Below are positions 1-8,595 of a DNA stretch of 64,000 nt, piece after piece; the stretch's first letter is position 1; each line of letters opens with the position of its first letter. The notes beneath the pieces are model-generated. The model ran no database searches. It saw only the letters and a list, made by a program, of their open reading frames with translations, and was not told where the DNA came from. The stretch covers positions 124,001 through 188,000 of the forward strand of contig NZ_NEGC01000001.1 in assembly GCF_002135335.1 (NCBI RefSeq), read 5' to 3'. The position numbers and the translations under genes were made by a program. The stretch comes from Acinetobacter sp. ANC 4470 (GTDB lineage Bacteria; Pseudomonadota; Gammaproteobacteria; Pseudomonadales; Moraxellaceae).

Positions 1-488
1 CTGACCTTGAAGGTAAAACTTTAGAAGAAATCATTACAGCGACTGCTGGTGATGCAACTAAAGCGGGTGTATTCAATAACTCGGCTCAAGTTTGGAACCA
101 TACATTCTACTGGAACTGTATGGCTAAAAATGGTGGTGGTAAAGCGACTGGTGCTTTAGCTGCTAAAATTGATGAAGCTTTTGGTTCTTTTGAAAAATTT
201 GCTGAAGAATTTGCTGCTGCTGCAACAACTCAATTCGGTTCAGGTTGGGCTTGGTTAGTTGCTGACAAAGTAAACGGTAACTTATCTCTTCTTAAAACAT
301 CAAATGCAGATACTCCACTTGCTCACGGTCAAGTTGCAGTACTTACAATTGACGTTTGGGAACATGCTTACTACATCGATTTCCGTAACGCACGTCCTGT
401 TTATATCAAAACTTTCCTTGAAAGCCTAGTAAACTGGGACTATGCAAACGCGAAATATGCAGGTCAAGCTGCTGGCGTTGAAAAATAA
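1..488 (+). CDS. sodB: Fe-superoxide dismutase, C-terminal part
   Basis: The reading frame is open from base 3, so the gene starts left of the window; about 161 residues are visible, against roughly 200 for the family. It converts superoxide to oxygen and hydrogen peroxide in the cytoplasm. The stretch AQVWNHTFYWNC carries a metal-binding His and the Gln position typical of the iron type, and DVWEHAYY near the end carries the Asp and His that complete the metal site. A hairpin terminator follows. Identification is secure; the start cannot be seen. Confidence 0.96.
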   Translation, partial: DLEGKTLEEIITATAGDATKAGVFNNSAQVWNHTFYWNCMAKNGGGKATGALAAKIDEAFGSFEKFAEEFAAAATTQFGSGWAWLVADKVNGNLSLLKTSNADTPLAHGQVAVLTIDVWEHAYYIDFRNARPVYIKTFLESLVNWDYANAKYAGQAAGVEK

Positions 489-516
489 GTTTTTTATAGA
501 TTCTTATTTTTAGTCT

Positions 517-547
517 AAAAAATCGTCCTTTATGGGCGATTTTTTTA
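517..547 (+). terminator. Rho-independent terminator after sodB
   Basis: A stem of AATCGTCC against GGGCGATT (one G-T pair) with a 5-nt loop is followed by a run of T residues. It lies about 30 bases after the sodB stop codon. Confidence 0.85.
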
Positions 548-606
548 TTTTTAGTGCATTTTTGCATAATTATAAGGCAAATGATTCATTTCTTTATCTT
601 TACGTG

Positions 607-635
607 TTGACGAGTCGGACTTTCATCCCTAAAAT
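607..635 (+). promoter_or_regulatory. Sigma-70 promoter for tRNA-Asn pair
   Basis: TTGACG and TAAAAT are separated by exactly 17 bases. Transcription would start about 5 bases before the first tRNA-Asn. Confidence 0.75.
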
Positions 636-646
636 GCGCATCAGAT

Positions 647-722
647 TCTCTAATAGCTCAGTTGGTAGAGCGACGGACTGTTAATCCGCAGGTCCCTGGT
701 TCGAGCCCAGGTTGGAGAGCCA
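647..722 (+). tRNA. tRNA-Asn (GTT)
   Basis: This is a 76-nt tRNA with encoded CCA. The acceptor arms TCTCTAA and TTGGAGA pair (one G-T), the anticodon loop shows GTT, and the T-arm contains GGTTCGAGCC. The next tRNA-Asn starts only 5 bases downstream, so the two are probably one transcript. Confidence 0.97.
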
Positions 723-727
723 TCTAT

Positions 728-803
728 TCTTCCATAGCTCAGTTGGTAGAGCGACGGACTGTTAATCCGCAGGTCCCTGGTTCGAGCCCAGGTGGAAGAG
801 CCA
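728..803 (+). tRNA. tRNA-Asn (GTT), second copy
   Basis: This 76-nt tRNA has a body identical to its neighbour but a different acceptor stem (TCTTCCA with TGGAAGA), so the compensatory changes keep full pairing. The anticodon is GTT and CCA is encoded. A terminator follows at once. Confidence 0.97.
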
Positions 804-809
804 GATTCT

Positions 810-842
810 AAAAAGCCCATTCATTATGAAGTGGGCTTTTTT
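810..842 (+). terminator. Terminator after tRNA-Asn pair
   Basis: AAAAAGCCCA pairs with TGGGCTTTTT across a 12-nt loop, followed by further T residues. Confidence 0.85.
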
Positions 843-987
843 ATATCCTTATTTATCATCTATTCAGTAAAACAATATTCACGCCTCCAACTCATCAAAA
901 TATGACCATCAAAAGCACCAAATTTCACCAGAATGATGATAAAAAAGGCAGTTAAATCAACATTTAGCTTTTTTTATCAAAACAGAC

Positions 988-1016
988 TTGACCAAAGTCT
1001 TTTAGGTCAATAGAAT
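988..1016 (+). promoter_or_regulatory. Sigma-70 promoter for third tRNA-Asn
   Basis: TTGACC and TAGAAT are 17 bases apart, ending 11 bases before the tRNA. TTGACC also forms an inverted repeat with GGTCAA just upstream of the -10 box. Confidence 0.75.
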
Positions 1017-1027
1017 CCGTTTCAGAT

Positions 1028-1103
1028 TCTCTAATAGCTCAGTTGGTAGAGCGACGGACTGTTAATCCGCAGGTCCCTGGTTCGAGCCCAGGTTGGAGAG
1101 CCA
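1028..1103 (+). tRNA. tRNA-Asn (GTT), third copy
   Basis: This 76-nt tRNA is identical to the first copy, including acceptor stem and encoded CCA. Short matching flanks (CAGATTC before, ATTCTAAAA after) suggest it arose by duplication of the unit upstream. Confidence 0.97.
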
Positions 1104-1109
1104 AATTCT

Positions 1110-1139
1110 AAAAACCCACTCTGCTTGAGTGGGTTTTTT
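1110..1139 (+). terminator. Terminator after third tRNA-Asn
   Basis: AAAAACCCACTC pairs with GAGTGGGTTTTTT around a 5-nt loop. Confidence 0.85.
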
Positions 1140-1159
1140 CTTATCTATAGATTTATATT

Positions 1160-1603
1160 GTGTTTGATTCCAGCTCATTTACTTTTCTCATTATTGGTAT
1201 TATTGCTAGCCTTGTACTCATTATACTGTGTGCTCAGCAATATCTAAAAACCAAAAAGAAGTTTTATTCTAAACGCGTCATTACTGCATATGAATGCAGA
1301 ATGTACGTTCGTTTGAAAGAAGCCTTCCCCCAATACCATGTCTTGGCACAAGTTGCTTTTAGTGCCTTAATTACCAGTCATAACCTTAAAATCCGTAATC
1401 AGTTTAATCGTAAAGTAACCGATTTCGTTTTACTCAATGAATCCTTACAAGTTTTAGTGATTATTGAACTTGATGACCCAACTCATTTATACAAAGTCGA
1501 AGAAGATAAATTTCGCGATCATATGCTTCATGAAGCTGGTTATCGCGTATTACGCTATACCGAAATTCCTTCAGTTCGACAACTACAGAAAGATATTGAT
1601 TAA
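1160..1603 (+). CDS. DUF2726 membrane-anchored protein
   Basis: This 147-aa protein has one N-terminal membrane segment (about residues 8-28, rich in I, L and V) followed by a basic stretch and a DUF2726-like domain. That domain often has a nuclease-like fold; visible landmarks are TDFVLL, VIIELDD and GYRVLRY, which recall the beta-strands and acidic residues of restriction-endonuclease-like folds. Nuclease activity is inference only. The start is a GTG with no strong ribosome-binding site, and it begins directly after the tRNA terminator, so the start codon is uncertain. Its biological role is unknown. Confidence 0.75.
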   Translation: MFDSSSFTFLIIGIIASLVLIILCAQQYLKTKKKFYSKRVITAYECRMYVRLKEAFPQYHVLAQVAFSALITSHNLKIRNQFNRKVTDFVLLNESLQVLVIIELDDPTHLYKVEEDKFRDHMLHEAGYRVLRYTEIPSVRQLQKDID

Positions 1604-1622
1604 AAAAGGAGCCGAAGCTCCC
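1602..1622 (-). terminator. Probable terminator of the ubiCA transcript
   Basis: Read on the minus strand, GGAGC, a 4-nt loop and GCTCC are followed by six T residues. It lies about 220 bases beyond the ubiA stop. Confidence 0.6.
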
Positions 1623-1630
1623 TATAAGTT

Positions 1631-1775
1631 TTACTGTTTCATTAGCATATCAACGGTATTCGCCAACTCAGGAATATGTTCCGAGACTATAGAGCTATGC
1701 GTATCTTTATCAAATAATTTAAACTCTACCTATGTGTACAGTTTTATCCAGTTTGGTTTGTACAAGGAAATTTAC
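1631..1775 (-). pseudogene. Possible remnant of an alpha/beta hydrolase C-terminus
   Basis: On the minus strand the frame ending at 1631 reads FKLFDKDTHSSIVSEHIPEL and a short tail. This resembles the end of esterase/hydrolase proteins, where a His precedes the last helix. The upstream part (KLDKTVHIGRV) is in another frame, and no start or catalytic serine is present. It is a weak call based only on resemblance. Confidence 0.3.
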
Positions 1776-1844
1776 GCTTAACCACATCTGTTTTAAAGCT
1801 TGATAGGCTCCAAGCACTCAACCATATACAGCTCTCAAGCAAAA

Positions 1845-2723
1845 CTAAAACAAGGAAATTAAAATTCCAACAAAAATAATCACACCGATCCAACGGTTAT
1901 GGCGGAATGCCCAAAAACAATGTTGCGGATCACGATCACGAGTCTTCGTCCATTGGTAAATAAAATCTGCAACAACCAAAAATAAGGCAAGTAAGCCATA
2001 AGGGAATAATAAGTTTTCTAAATACAATGCACAGCCAATCAATACCACACTCATCGCTTGTAACATTGCAATAATTTCAATGTCATATTTACCAAAGAGT
2101 ATTGCTGTTGATTTCACTCCAATTTTTAAATCATATTCACGGTCAGTAATTGCATATTGAGTGTCATAAGCCACTGTCCATGCTAAATTACCGAAGTACA
2201 GTAGCCAACACGTCCAATCTAGCGGTTTACCCATAGCCGTAAATGACATCGGAATTCCCCAAGAAAATGCCATACCCAATACGACTTGTGGTAAATGCGT
2301 ATAACGCTTCATAAATGGATAAATGAATGCAAGTAGCAAACCACCCAAAGCACAATAAAATGTTGCAATGGGGAGAAAAAGCAACGTACAGGCACTTGCA
2401 GCAATTAATGCAATAAATACCCAGACAGCCTCTTTAGCAGAAATCACCCCTGTCGCCAATGGACGATTTTTCGTTCTTTCTACTTGCCCATCTACTTTAC
2501 GATCAGCAAAATCATTGATAGCGCAACCAGCAGCACGCATAAGGATGGTACCGAGTACCATCATAATCAGTATTGTAGGACTTGGAACCCCTTCAGCTGC
2601 AATCCATAACGCCCACATGGTTGGCCAAAAAACCAACTCTGTTCCAATCGGCTTATCAAAACGACATAAATAATAATATGCTACTAAACGCTCACGCCAT
2701 GTAGTTTGTTGCGCAGTGTCCAT
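1845..2723 (-). CDS. ubiA: 4-hydroxybenzoate octaprenyltransferase
   Basis: This 292-aa polytopic inner-membrane enzyme attaches the polyprenyl tail to 4-hydroxybenzoate in ubiquinone synthesis. The two aspartate-rich motifs of UbiA prenyltransferases are visible: NDFADRKVD at about residue 70 and ITDREYD at about residue 193, which bind the Mg-diphosphate of the prenyl donor. About eight membrane segments fill the rest. Length is normal for the family. It lies 17 bases after ubiC on the same strand, whose product makes its substrate, so the two form one operon. Confidence 0.96.
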   Translation of the reverse strand: MDTAQQTTWRERLVAYYYLCRFDKPIGTELVFWPTMWALWIAAEGVPSPTILIMMVLGTILMRAAGCAINDFADRKVDGQVERTKNRPLATGVISAKEAVWVFIALIAASACTLLFLPIATFYCALGGLLLAFIYPFMKRYTHLPQVVLGMAFSWGIPMSFTAMGKPLDWTCWLLYFGNLAWTVAYDTQYAITDREYDLKIGVKSTAILFGKYDIEIIAMLQAMSVVLIGCALYLENLLFPYGLLALFLVVADFIYQWTKTRDRDPQHCFWAFRHNRWIGVIIFVGILISLF

Positions 2724-2740
2724 GACTATCCTTAACCCAG

Positions 2741-3241
2741 TTACTGTTTAATATTTTGCTGAATAAATTGCTCAAATGTAGGCAAAAAAGTTTCTTGAAC
2801 AATAAATTTACAACCATGCCAAGTATAACAACTTTGCCGCGTCCAACCATCTTCAAGCAGAATAACGCGGCGCTGACACTGTGGATTGGTTCGTTGAAAT
2901 AGAAACCATCCTATTGGTTTTTTACCAATATGCTGAAATATACGTGCTTTTGCTTGTAGACTTAAAATAGGGAAGATACTTTTTGCTTTGACCCAAGGCT
3001 CCGCTTCAGAGCCATACAGATAGCTTTCACGCACCCATGATGTATGCCAATGTGGCATTTTCATCCATTGTGCATCGCTAAAACCGAGACGTTTAAAATG
3101 TTCTTTAATAGGTTTAACGCTAAACTCACCATCCGCTAAATCTGTAAGCTGTTGTGTTAACGAACCTGATGCATATAACCATGTTTTTAATTCAGGAGAA
3201 AATTGCGCATCCTGTACCTTACATGCCTGCTTATTTCGCAT
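2741..3241 (-). CDS. ubiC: Chorismate lyase
   Basis: UbiC splits chorismate into 4-hydroxybenzoate and pyruvate, the first committed step of ubiquinone synthesis. The 166-aa product matches the usual length when started at the ATG at 3241 (MRNKQACK), which has GTGGG a few bases upstream; an ATG at 3280 would add 13 residues and has a poor ribosome-binding site. Family landmarks are the substrate-binding Arg in WVRESYL and the C-terminal Glu in IVQETFLP. It lies directly upstream of ubiA. Confidence 0.9.
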   Translation of the reverse strand: MRNKQACKVQDAQFSPELKTWLYASGSLTQQLTDLADGEFSVKPIKEHFKRLGFSDAQWMKMPHWHTSWVRESYLYGSEAEPWVKAKSIFPILSLQAKARIFQHIGKKPIGWFLFQRTNPQCQRRVILLEDGWTRQSCYTWHGCKFIVQETFLPTFEQFIQQNIKQ

Positions 3242-3367
3242 ATACCCACTACTCTTTGAATATGATTTTTTAAATATCATTTACTGTAACTTAATTGAGT
3301 CACCCTTTTGTCACTTCACCTGAATGCACCCTGTTGCACTTACCCAGAGCGACAAAATACCAAAGCA

Positions 3368-3643
3368 TCAGCACTTATCCGTTTTTGCAATCACTTCAAA
3401 TTTACCACTAGCCGTTTTATGTAAAATCAAACCCTCAGAACTTAGAAAAAAATGCTCAGGATAAGCATAATCCAAAGCCAGTGCTGGATTTTTTAAACCA
3501 ATGAATTCAGCCTGCTTATACCCTTCAGATGTACGCCCAAGCTCCAAGTAAATGACTGTAGAAAAATTCATTTTAAAGCCTTTACTATGGTCTTTAACAT
3601 CAACCCAAGGATAAAAGCTCGTTTCTTTTTTACGTTGTGCCAT
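3368..3643 (-). CDS. Small conserved-looking protein of unknown function
   Basis: This 91-aa protein is soluble by appearance, with no signal peptide or membrane segment. It is rich in aromatic residues (FYPWVDV, ALDYAYPEHFF), and I do not recognise a family. It sits between ubiC and the glnA terminator, reads in the same direction as both, and ends 127 bases before the ubiC start, so it may be co-transcribed with ubiCA. The start ATG is preceded by an A-rich stretch without a good ribosome-binding site. Codon use looks like its neighbours. Confidence 0.65.
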   Translation of the reverse strand: MAQRKKETSFYPWVDVKDHSKGFKMNFSTVIYLELGRTSEGYKQAEFIGLKNPALALDYAYPEHFFLSSEGLILHKTASGKFEVIAKTDKC

Positions 3644-3682
3644 ATGTTTTCATGAAATTATCTAATTCAAAAGCAATGATAC

Positions 3683-3710
3683 AAAAAAACCCGCTACATG
3701 AGCGGGTTTC
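3683..3710 (-). terminator. Terminator of glnA
   Basis: On the minus strand AACCCGCT and AGCGGGTT form a stem with a short loop, followed by seven T residues, about 25 bases after the glnA stop. Confidence 0.85.
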
Positions 3711-3734
3711 TTTTTGCTTAAATTCGTGTACGAA

Positions 3735-5150
3735 TTACAAGCTGTAGTACATATCAAATTCAACTGGGTGAGTTGTCGTGTTCAAACGACGAACTTCTTC
3801 AGTTTTAACTTCGATATACGCATCAAGCATATCTTTAGTGAATACGCCACCTTTTAATAGGTAGTCATGGTCAGCTTCAAGAGCTTCAAGCGCCATATCT
3901 AAGCTGTGTGCAACTGTAGGGATTTTCGCTTCTTCTTCAGGAGGAAGATCATACAAGTTTTTGTCAGCAGCTTCACCTGGATGGATCTTGTTTTGAATAC
4001 CATCAAGACCAGCCATCAACAATGCCGCGAAACCTAAGTACGGGTTCATCATTGGATCTGGGAAACGTGCTTCAATACGCTTACCTTTAGGGCTAGAAAC
4101 GTAAGGAATACGAATAGATGCTGAACGATTACGAGCCGAATATGCAAGCATAATTGGTGCTTCGTAATGTGGCACTAAACGCTTGTACGAATTTGTAGAT
4201 GGATTCGTAATTGCATTCAATGAGCGAGCATGTTTAATCACACCACCAATGAAGTACAACGCCATTTCTGACAAACCAGCATATTCATCACCAGCAAACA
4301 AGTTCTTGCCATCTTTAGAGATAGACATATGAACATGCATACCTGAACCATTATCACCAACCATTGGTTTAGGCATAAAAGTCGCAGTTTTTGCATACTG
4401 GTGCGCAACGTTCCAAACAGCATATTTAAACTGCTGTACTTCATCCGCTTTACGAACTAGCGTATTAAAGCTCACACCAATTTCTAGTTGGCAAGATGCA
4501 ACTTCATGGTGATGTACTTCTACACGACCAGGGCCCATGATGTCTTCGATTTTTGCACACATTTCTGCACGCATATCATGTGAAGAATCCACTGGTGGAA
4601 CTGGGAAGTAACCGCCTTTAACACGTGGACGATGACCAGAGTTACCGCCTTCATAATCTTTGTTTGTTGACCAAGCTGCTTCTTCTGCGATTAATGTATG
4701 GCGCGCGCCAGACATATCGATTTCCCATTTCACTTCGTCAAAAACGAAGAATTCTGGTTCTGGGCCAAAGAATGCAGTATCACCAATGCCTGTTGATTTT
4801 AAGTATTCTTCTGCACGGCGAGCGATTGAGCGTGGATCACGTTCATAACCTTGACCAGTAGATGGCTCGATTACATCACAAGTTACAACAACTGTAGCTT
4901 CAGCAAAGAACGGGTCAAGAAAACATGTTGCAGCATCTGGACGTAAAATCATGTCCGATGCTTCGATGCCTTTCCAACCTGTAATTGAAGAACCATCAAA
5001 CATTTTACCGTCTTCAAATGTATCTTCGTCAATTGTATCTGCTGGGTAAGTTACGTGTTGTTCTTTACCCTTAGTATCAGTAAAGCGAAAATCGACCCAT
5101 TTTGCGCCACTTTCTTGGATGAGTTGAAGGACCTTGTTCGCCATGCTCAT
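3735..5150 (-). CDS. glnA: Glutamine synthetase, type I
   Basis: GlnA makes glutamine from glutamate, ammonia and ATP as a dodecamer and is the main entry of ammonia in poor nitrogen. Conserved blocks are visible: the FRFTDTKG N-terminal strand, [11 protein letters not shown], the metal/ATP motif [20 protein letters not shown], and [18 protein letters not shown] near residue 400 carries the tyrosine adenylylated by GlnE in the regulated class. The start at 5150 has GGAG four bases upstream; a second ATG two codons later is possible, and an upstream ATG at 5189 would add a non-family extension. The upstream region shows a sigma-54 promoter and NtrC-like sites. Confidence 0.97.
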   Translation of the reverse strand: MSMANKVLQLIQESGAKWVDFRFTDTKGKEQHVTYPADTIDEDTFEDGKMFDGSSITGWKGIEASDMILRPDAATCFLDPFFAEATVVVTCDVIEPSTGQGYERDPRSIARRAEEYLKSTGIGDTAFFGPEPEFFVFDEVKWEIDMSGARHTLIAEEAAWSTNKDYEGGNSGHRPRVKGGYFPVPPVDSSHDMRAEMCAKIEDIMGPGRVEVHHHEVASCQLEIGVSFNTLVRKADEVQQFKYAVWNVAHQYAKTATFMPKPMVGDNGSGMHVHMSISKDGKNLFAGDEYAGLSEMALYFIGGVIKHARSLNAITNPSTNSYKRLVPHYEAPIMLAYSARNRSASIRIPYVSSPKGKRIEARFPDPMMNPYLGFAALLMAGLDGIQNKIHPGEAADKNLYDLPPEEEAKIPTVAHSLDMALEALEADHDYLLKGGVFTKDMLDAYIEVKTEEVRRLNTTTHPVEFDMYYSL

Positions 5151-5210
5151 TTTGCTCCGATGATTTTTTGTTGCACCTGCTAAGTGCATGTTAGTAGTTG
5201 GTATCTATTA

Positions 5211-5227
5211 AGCAATTCTCATACCAA
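5211..5227 (-). promoter_or_regulatory. Sigma-54 promoter of glnA
   Basis: The minus strand reads TTGGTATGAGAATTGCT. GG and GC are exactly 10 bases apart, matching the -24/-12 consensus TGGCACG-N4-TTGCW apart from two C-to-T changes. Transcription would start near 5200, giving a leader of about 50 bases. Confidence 0.7.
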
Positions 5228-5298
5228 CTTTAAAAAACAAAGATAAAATATTGAATTCTTTATCAGAATAGAAGATTTAACCACTTTACTTTGAGGCT

Positions 5299-5327
5299 AT
5301 TATACTGTGTGTAAATGTAAATGCACC
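5299..5327 (-). promoter_or_regulatory. Possible second, sigma-70 promoter of glnA
   Basis: A perfect TATAAT (minus strand, 5299-5304) lies 17 bases from GGTGCA (5322-5327), a poor -35 element that overlaps an NtrC-like half-site. The arrangement recalls enterobacterial glnAp1, where NtrC represses the sigma-70 promoter. Confidence 0.4.
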
Positions 5328-5338
5328 ATATTCAAACA
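5322..5338. promoter_or_regulatory. Candidate NtrC site, proximal
   Basis: TGCACC is followed by 5 bases and CAAACA; the left half is a perfect match to TGCACC-N5-GGTGCA and the right half is poor. It lies about 120-140 bases upstream of the sigma-54 start. Confidence 0.4.
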
Positions 5339-5374
5339 CTCTTCATTACTTTTGATTAAAAAGCTTCTTTCCGG

Positions 5375-5391
5375 TGTGCCAAAATGGTGCG
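5375..5391. promoter_or_regulatory. Candidate NtrC site, distal
   Basis: TGTGCC, 5 bases and GGTGCG form an imperfect dyad with three mismatches to TGCACC-N5-GGTGCA. It lies about 53 bp, or five helical turns, beyond the proximal site. Confidence 0.4.
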
Positions 5392-6112
5392 GATTTATTT
5401 TTACAACTTGTAAAAGGTCCTTTTTTCGAGCTGTTTAACTTAAAACTAATATCTTTATGTGAAAATCAATTCTTAAAATTTATTTTTACGCCATGTTGAT
5501 GATTTAATTATTGAATGCTTCGACCGTTTAATGCAAACGAATAAAAATAAATTTACTTTTATCAAATTATGAGTGGGCTATTATTGCAGTATTTGATGCT
5601 TCTACATTGAATATGCAAATATTTCCCCCAATTCAACAACCTAAACTCTGTGCGCTATTTTGGTGACAAAAGTTCTCGTTCTAATTCCTTCTTAAATATA
5701 CGACCATAAGCCCAGTTTTCAGCAATTCAAGTTTTAATACAAACCTACTTACTAGTTAGCCTATTACTTAAATTTGAAATTATTTTACGATTAACTGCCT
5801 TTGAAATCTAAATAAAGTCCTTATATCATTTGAGGTAATTTTAGATTTTAACAATCTAAATTAGTGAAATGGATTCAGCATAATATGTACATAAATCAGA
5901 TTATTCCTATGCTGAGACTCCTCTAAAATCATTATCATGGAAATAGTTCAGCCGAAAATGCTTATTTTTTGCTATGATTATTCACACTCCATTTTTTACT
6001 TATTTTAGCGCCCCTCATTTATATTAGGTCAGCCATTAAAAAATAGGCACAATGTGAGTATTCTTGGACTATTCGAGCACATATACGTGCATAAATTTCA
6101 ACAGGTTAGCTC
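5392..6112. other. Gene-free AT-rich interval before trpG
   Basis: I see no convincing open frame, RNA gene or terminator here. The interval must hold the trpG promoter; TATGAT near 5975 is a possible -10 box, but no good -35 box is visible and no leader-peptide attenuator with tandem Trp codons was found. Confidence 0.5.
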
Positions 6113-6697
6113 ATGCTTTTAATGATCGACAACTATGACTCTTTTACCTACAACATCGTCCAATATTTTGGCGAGTTAAATCAGGAAGTAAAAGTCGTCC
6201 GTAATGATGCCGTGACATTGGAAGATATTGAGCGATGGCAACCAAAATACCTCGTGATTGGTCCTGGGCCTTGCTCCCCTTCTGAAGCCGGTATTTCCAT
6301 TCCTGCTATTCAGCATTTTGCAGGGAAAATTCCATTACTGGGTGTATGTTTAGGTCATCAAGCGATTGGTCAAGCCTTTGGCGGTGAAATTATTCGCGCA
6401 AAAACCGTCATGCACGGTCGTTTGTCTGACATGTATCACAGTAACAAAGGTATTTTTAGCAATCTGCCTTCTCCATTTTCTGCAACGCGCTATCATTCAT
6501 TGGTGATTGATCAAGCGACTTTGCCAGAATGTTTAGAAGTCACCTGCTGGACCAATGAAGCCAATGGCACGATGGAAGAAATCATGGGTGTAAAACATAA
6601 GACATTGCCTGTAGAAGGCGTGCAGTTCCATCCTGAATCAATTTTGAGCCAACATGGTCACCAAATCTTCCAAAACTTCTTAGAAATTTATGCATAG
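6113..6697 (+). CDS. trpG: Anthranilate/aminodeoxychorismate synthase glutamine amidotransferase
   Basis: This 194-aa class I glutamine amidotransferase supplies ammonia to anthranilate synthase (TrpE). The triad is visible: Cys79 in GVCLGHQ, and His173 and Glu175 in QFHPES. In Acinetobacter this subunit is known to serve both anthranilate and p-aminobenzoate synthesis, so it may also partner PabB; that is family knowledge, not visible here. It heads trpGDC, and its stop codon abuts the region before trpD. The trpE gene is not in the window, as is usual in this genus. Confidence 0.95.
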   Translation: MLLMIDNYDSFTYNIVQYFGELNQEVKVVRNDAVTLEDIERWQPKYLVIGPGPCSPSEAGISIPAIQHFAGKIPLLGVCLGHQAIGQAFGGEIIRAKTVMHGRLSDMYHSNKGIFSNLPSPFSATRYHSLVIDQATLPECLEVTCWTNEANGTMEEIMGVKHKTLPVEGVQFHPESILSQHGHQIFQNFLEIYA

Positions 6698-6705
6698 TGA
6701 ACACA

Positions 6706-7752
6706 ATGAATATTCAACAAGCTTTAAATAATATTACGAAGCAAATTCACCTGACTCAGCCACAAATGGAAGATGTGATGCGAGCAATCATGTCAGGTGA
6801 AGCAACTGATGCACAAATTGGCGCACTAATGATGGGCTTACGTCTTAAAGGCGAAAGTATTGATGAAATTACCGCTGCTGCACGTATTATGCGTGAATTT
6901 TCCATTAAAATTGATGTCAGCGATATTCCATATTTAGTCGATATTGTGGGTACTGGTGGCGATGGTCAAAACCTATTTAATGTCTCAACAGCATCCAGTT
7001 TTGTGATTGCAGCAGCTGGCGCAACCATTGCCAAGCATGGCAATCGTGGTGTGTCTTCAAAATCAGGTTCATCTGACCTATTAGAAAAGGCCGGTATTAA
7101 TCTTGATTTAAACATGCAGCAAACTGAACGCTGTATCCGTGAAATGGGGATCGGTTTCTTATTTGCACCGAACCATCATAAAGCCATGAAATATGCAGTT
7201 GGACCACGTCGTGAGTTAGGTATTCGCAGTATTTTCAATTTACTTGGCCCGCTTACGAATCCGGCCGGAGTAAAACGCTTTGTGATTGGCGTGTTCTCAA
7301 ATGAGCTTTGTCGTCCTATTGCTGAAGTCATGAAACAACTCGGTGCTGAACATGTCATGGTGGTTCATTCTAAAGATGGACTAGATGAAATTAGTCTTGC
7401 ATCGCCAACCTATGTTGCCGAACTTAAAAATGGTGAAATCACTGAATGGATGATTACACCAGAAGAAGTTGATATTGAATCACAAACTTTGACTGGTTTA
7501 ATTGTCGATGGTTCTGCTGAAAGCTTAGCTTTAATTAAAGATGCTTTAGGCAAAAAGAAATCAACCATTGGTGAAAAAGCAGCAAATATGCTTGCACTAA
7601 ATGCTGGTGCAGGGATCTACGTTTCTGGTCTTACCAATAACTATAAACAGGGTGTGGCTTTAGCCCATGATATTATTTATGGCGGACAAGCTTTAGAAAA
7701 AATGAGCGTTTTGTCTGAATTCACCAAAACACTTAAAGAATATGAAGCTTAA
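6706..7752 (+). CDS. trpD: Anthranilate phosphoribosyltransferase
   Basis: TrpD joins anthranilate to PRPP, the second step of tryptophan synthesis. The PRPP loop [14 protein letters not shown] and the [15 protein letters not shown] block are clear, as is the anthranilate-binding [19 protein letters not shown] (about residues 165-185). I start it at the ATG at 6706 (348 aa, the usual size); a GTG at 6697 overlaps the trpG stop and would add three residues. It is tightly coupled to trpG, and trpC follows 21 bases later. Confidence 0.96.
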   Translation: MNIQQALNNITKQIHLTQPQMEDVMRAIMSGEATDAQIGALMMGLRLKGESIDEITAAARIMREFSIKIDVSDIPYLVDIVGTGGDGQNLFNVSTASSFVIAAAGATIAKHGNRGVSSKSGSSDLLEKAGINLDLNMQQTERCIREMGIGFLFAPNHHKAMKYAVGPRRELGIRSIFNLLGPLTNPAGVKRFVIGVFSNELCRPIAEVMKQLGAEHVMVVHSKDGLDEISLASPTYVAELKNGEITEWMITPEEVDIESQTLTGLIVDGSAESLALIKDALGKKKSTIGEKAANMLALNAGAGIYVSGLTNNYKQGVALAHDIIYGGQALEKMSVLSEFTKTLKEYEA

Positions 7753-7773
7753 ACAGATACAGGAATAATAGTC

Positions 7774-8580
7774 ATGGTAGATATCGCAAATACAATTTTA
7801 GGTAAAATTGTTGACCGTAAATACGAAGAGTTTGCTGCCCGTTTAAAACAACGTAGCTTAAAAGATGTCGAAGAGCTGGCAAAGGCTGCGACACCTGTAC
7901 GTGGTTTTGCCAATGCTTTAAATGCTAAACGTCCAGGGGTAATTGCTGAAATTAAAAAAGCATCACCTTCTAAAGGGATTATTCGTGAAAACTTTAATCC
8001 TGCTGAAATTGCCCAGCAATACGAACAAGCCGGTGCAGCGTGTTTATCGGTGCTCACCGATGTAGATTTTTTCCAAGGTGCGGATGAAAACATTGCTATT
8101 GCACGTCAACATTGCACCCTTCCCGCACTCCGTAAAGATTTCTTAATTGATCCTTATGGTGTAATTGAAGCACGTGCATTGCATGCGGACTGTGTACTTT
8201 TAATTGTGGCCAGCCTGTCGGATCAACAACTTGAAGAAATGTCGAAAACGGCATTTGAACACAATTTAGATGTTCTAGTTGAAGTACATGATGAAGCTGA
8301 ACTTGAACGTGCCATGAGACTTTCAGAGCGCTGTTTATTGGGTGTGAATAATCGTAATTTAAAAACCTTTGAAGTCGATTTAAATATATCGCTGCGTTTG
8401 AAAAAATTACTGGAGCCTTCACGTCTTTTGATCACTGAAAGTGGTATTGCAACACCAGAAGATGTTCGCCTGATGCAGGAAAATGATATTCATGCTTTCC
8501 TTGTCGGTGAAAGCTTTATGAAACAGCCCCGTCCAGATCATGCATTTACTGCATTATTTGGTCAGCCACAAACCGTATAA
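7774..8580 (+). CDS. trpC: Indole-3-glycerol phosphate synthase
   Basis: This 268-aa TIM-barrel enzyme closes the ring of CdRP to give indole-3-glycerol phosphate. Active-site landmarks include EIKKASPSKG (catalytic Lys), LRKDFLIDPYG, LLGVNNRNLKTF and ITESGI. It is monofunctional, without the TrpF domain fused in enterobacteria. The ATG at 7774 is preceded by CAGGAATAA. It is the last of the three trp genes, and the Smr gene starts 15 bases later, so the transcript may continue. Confidence 0.96.
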   Translation: MVDIANTILGKIVDRKYEEFAARLKQRSLKDVEELAKAATPVRGFANALNAKRPGVIAEIKKASPSKGIIRENFNPAEIAQQYEQAGAACLSVLTDVDFFQGADENIAIARQHCTLPALRKDFLIDPYGVIEARALHADCVLLIVASLSDQQLEEMSKTAFEHNLDVLVEVHDEAELERAMRLSERCLLGVNNRNLKTFEVDLNISLRLKKLLEPSRLLITESGIATPEDVRLMQENDIHAFLVGESFMKQPRPDHAFTALFGQPQTV

Positions 8581-8595
8581 ATAGTTATAGATGTT

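Noticed and set aside
1464..1781. 105-codon plus-strand frame overlapping the DUF2726 gene
   Set aside because: Half lies out of frame inside a real gene and the rest spans a terminator hairpin; no coding features.
5366..5390. TTGGCAC on the minus strand looked like a second sigma-54 promoter of glnA
   Set aside because: No GC doublet occurs 10 bases after the GG, so the -12 element is missing; the site fits an NtrC-like dyad better.
5190..6112. trp attenuator or riboswitch ahead of trpG
   Set aside because: No leader peptide with tandem Trp codons and no paired terminator/antiterminator hairpins were found.
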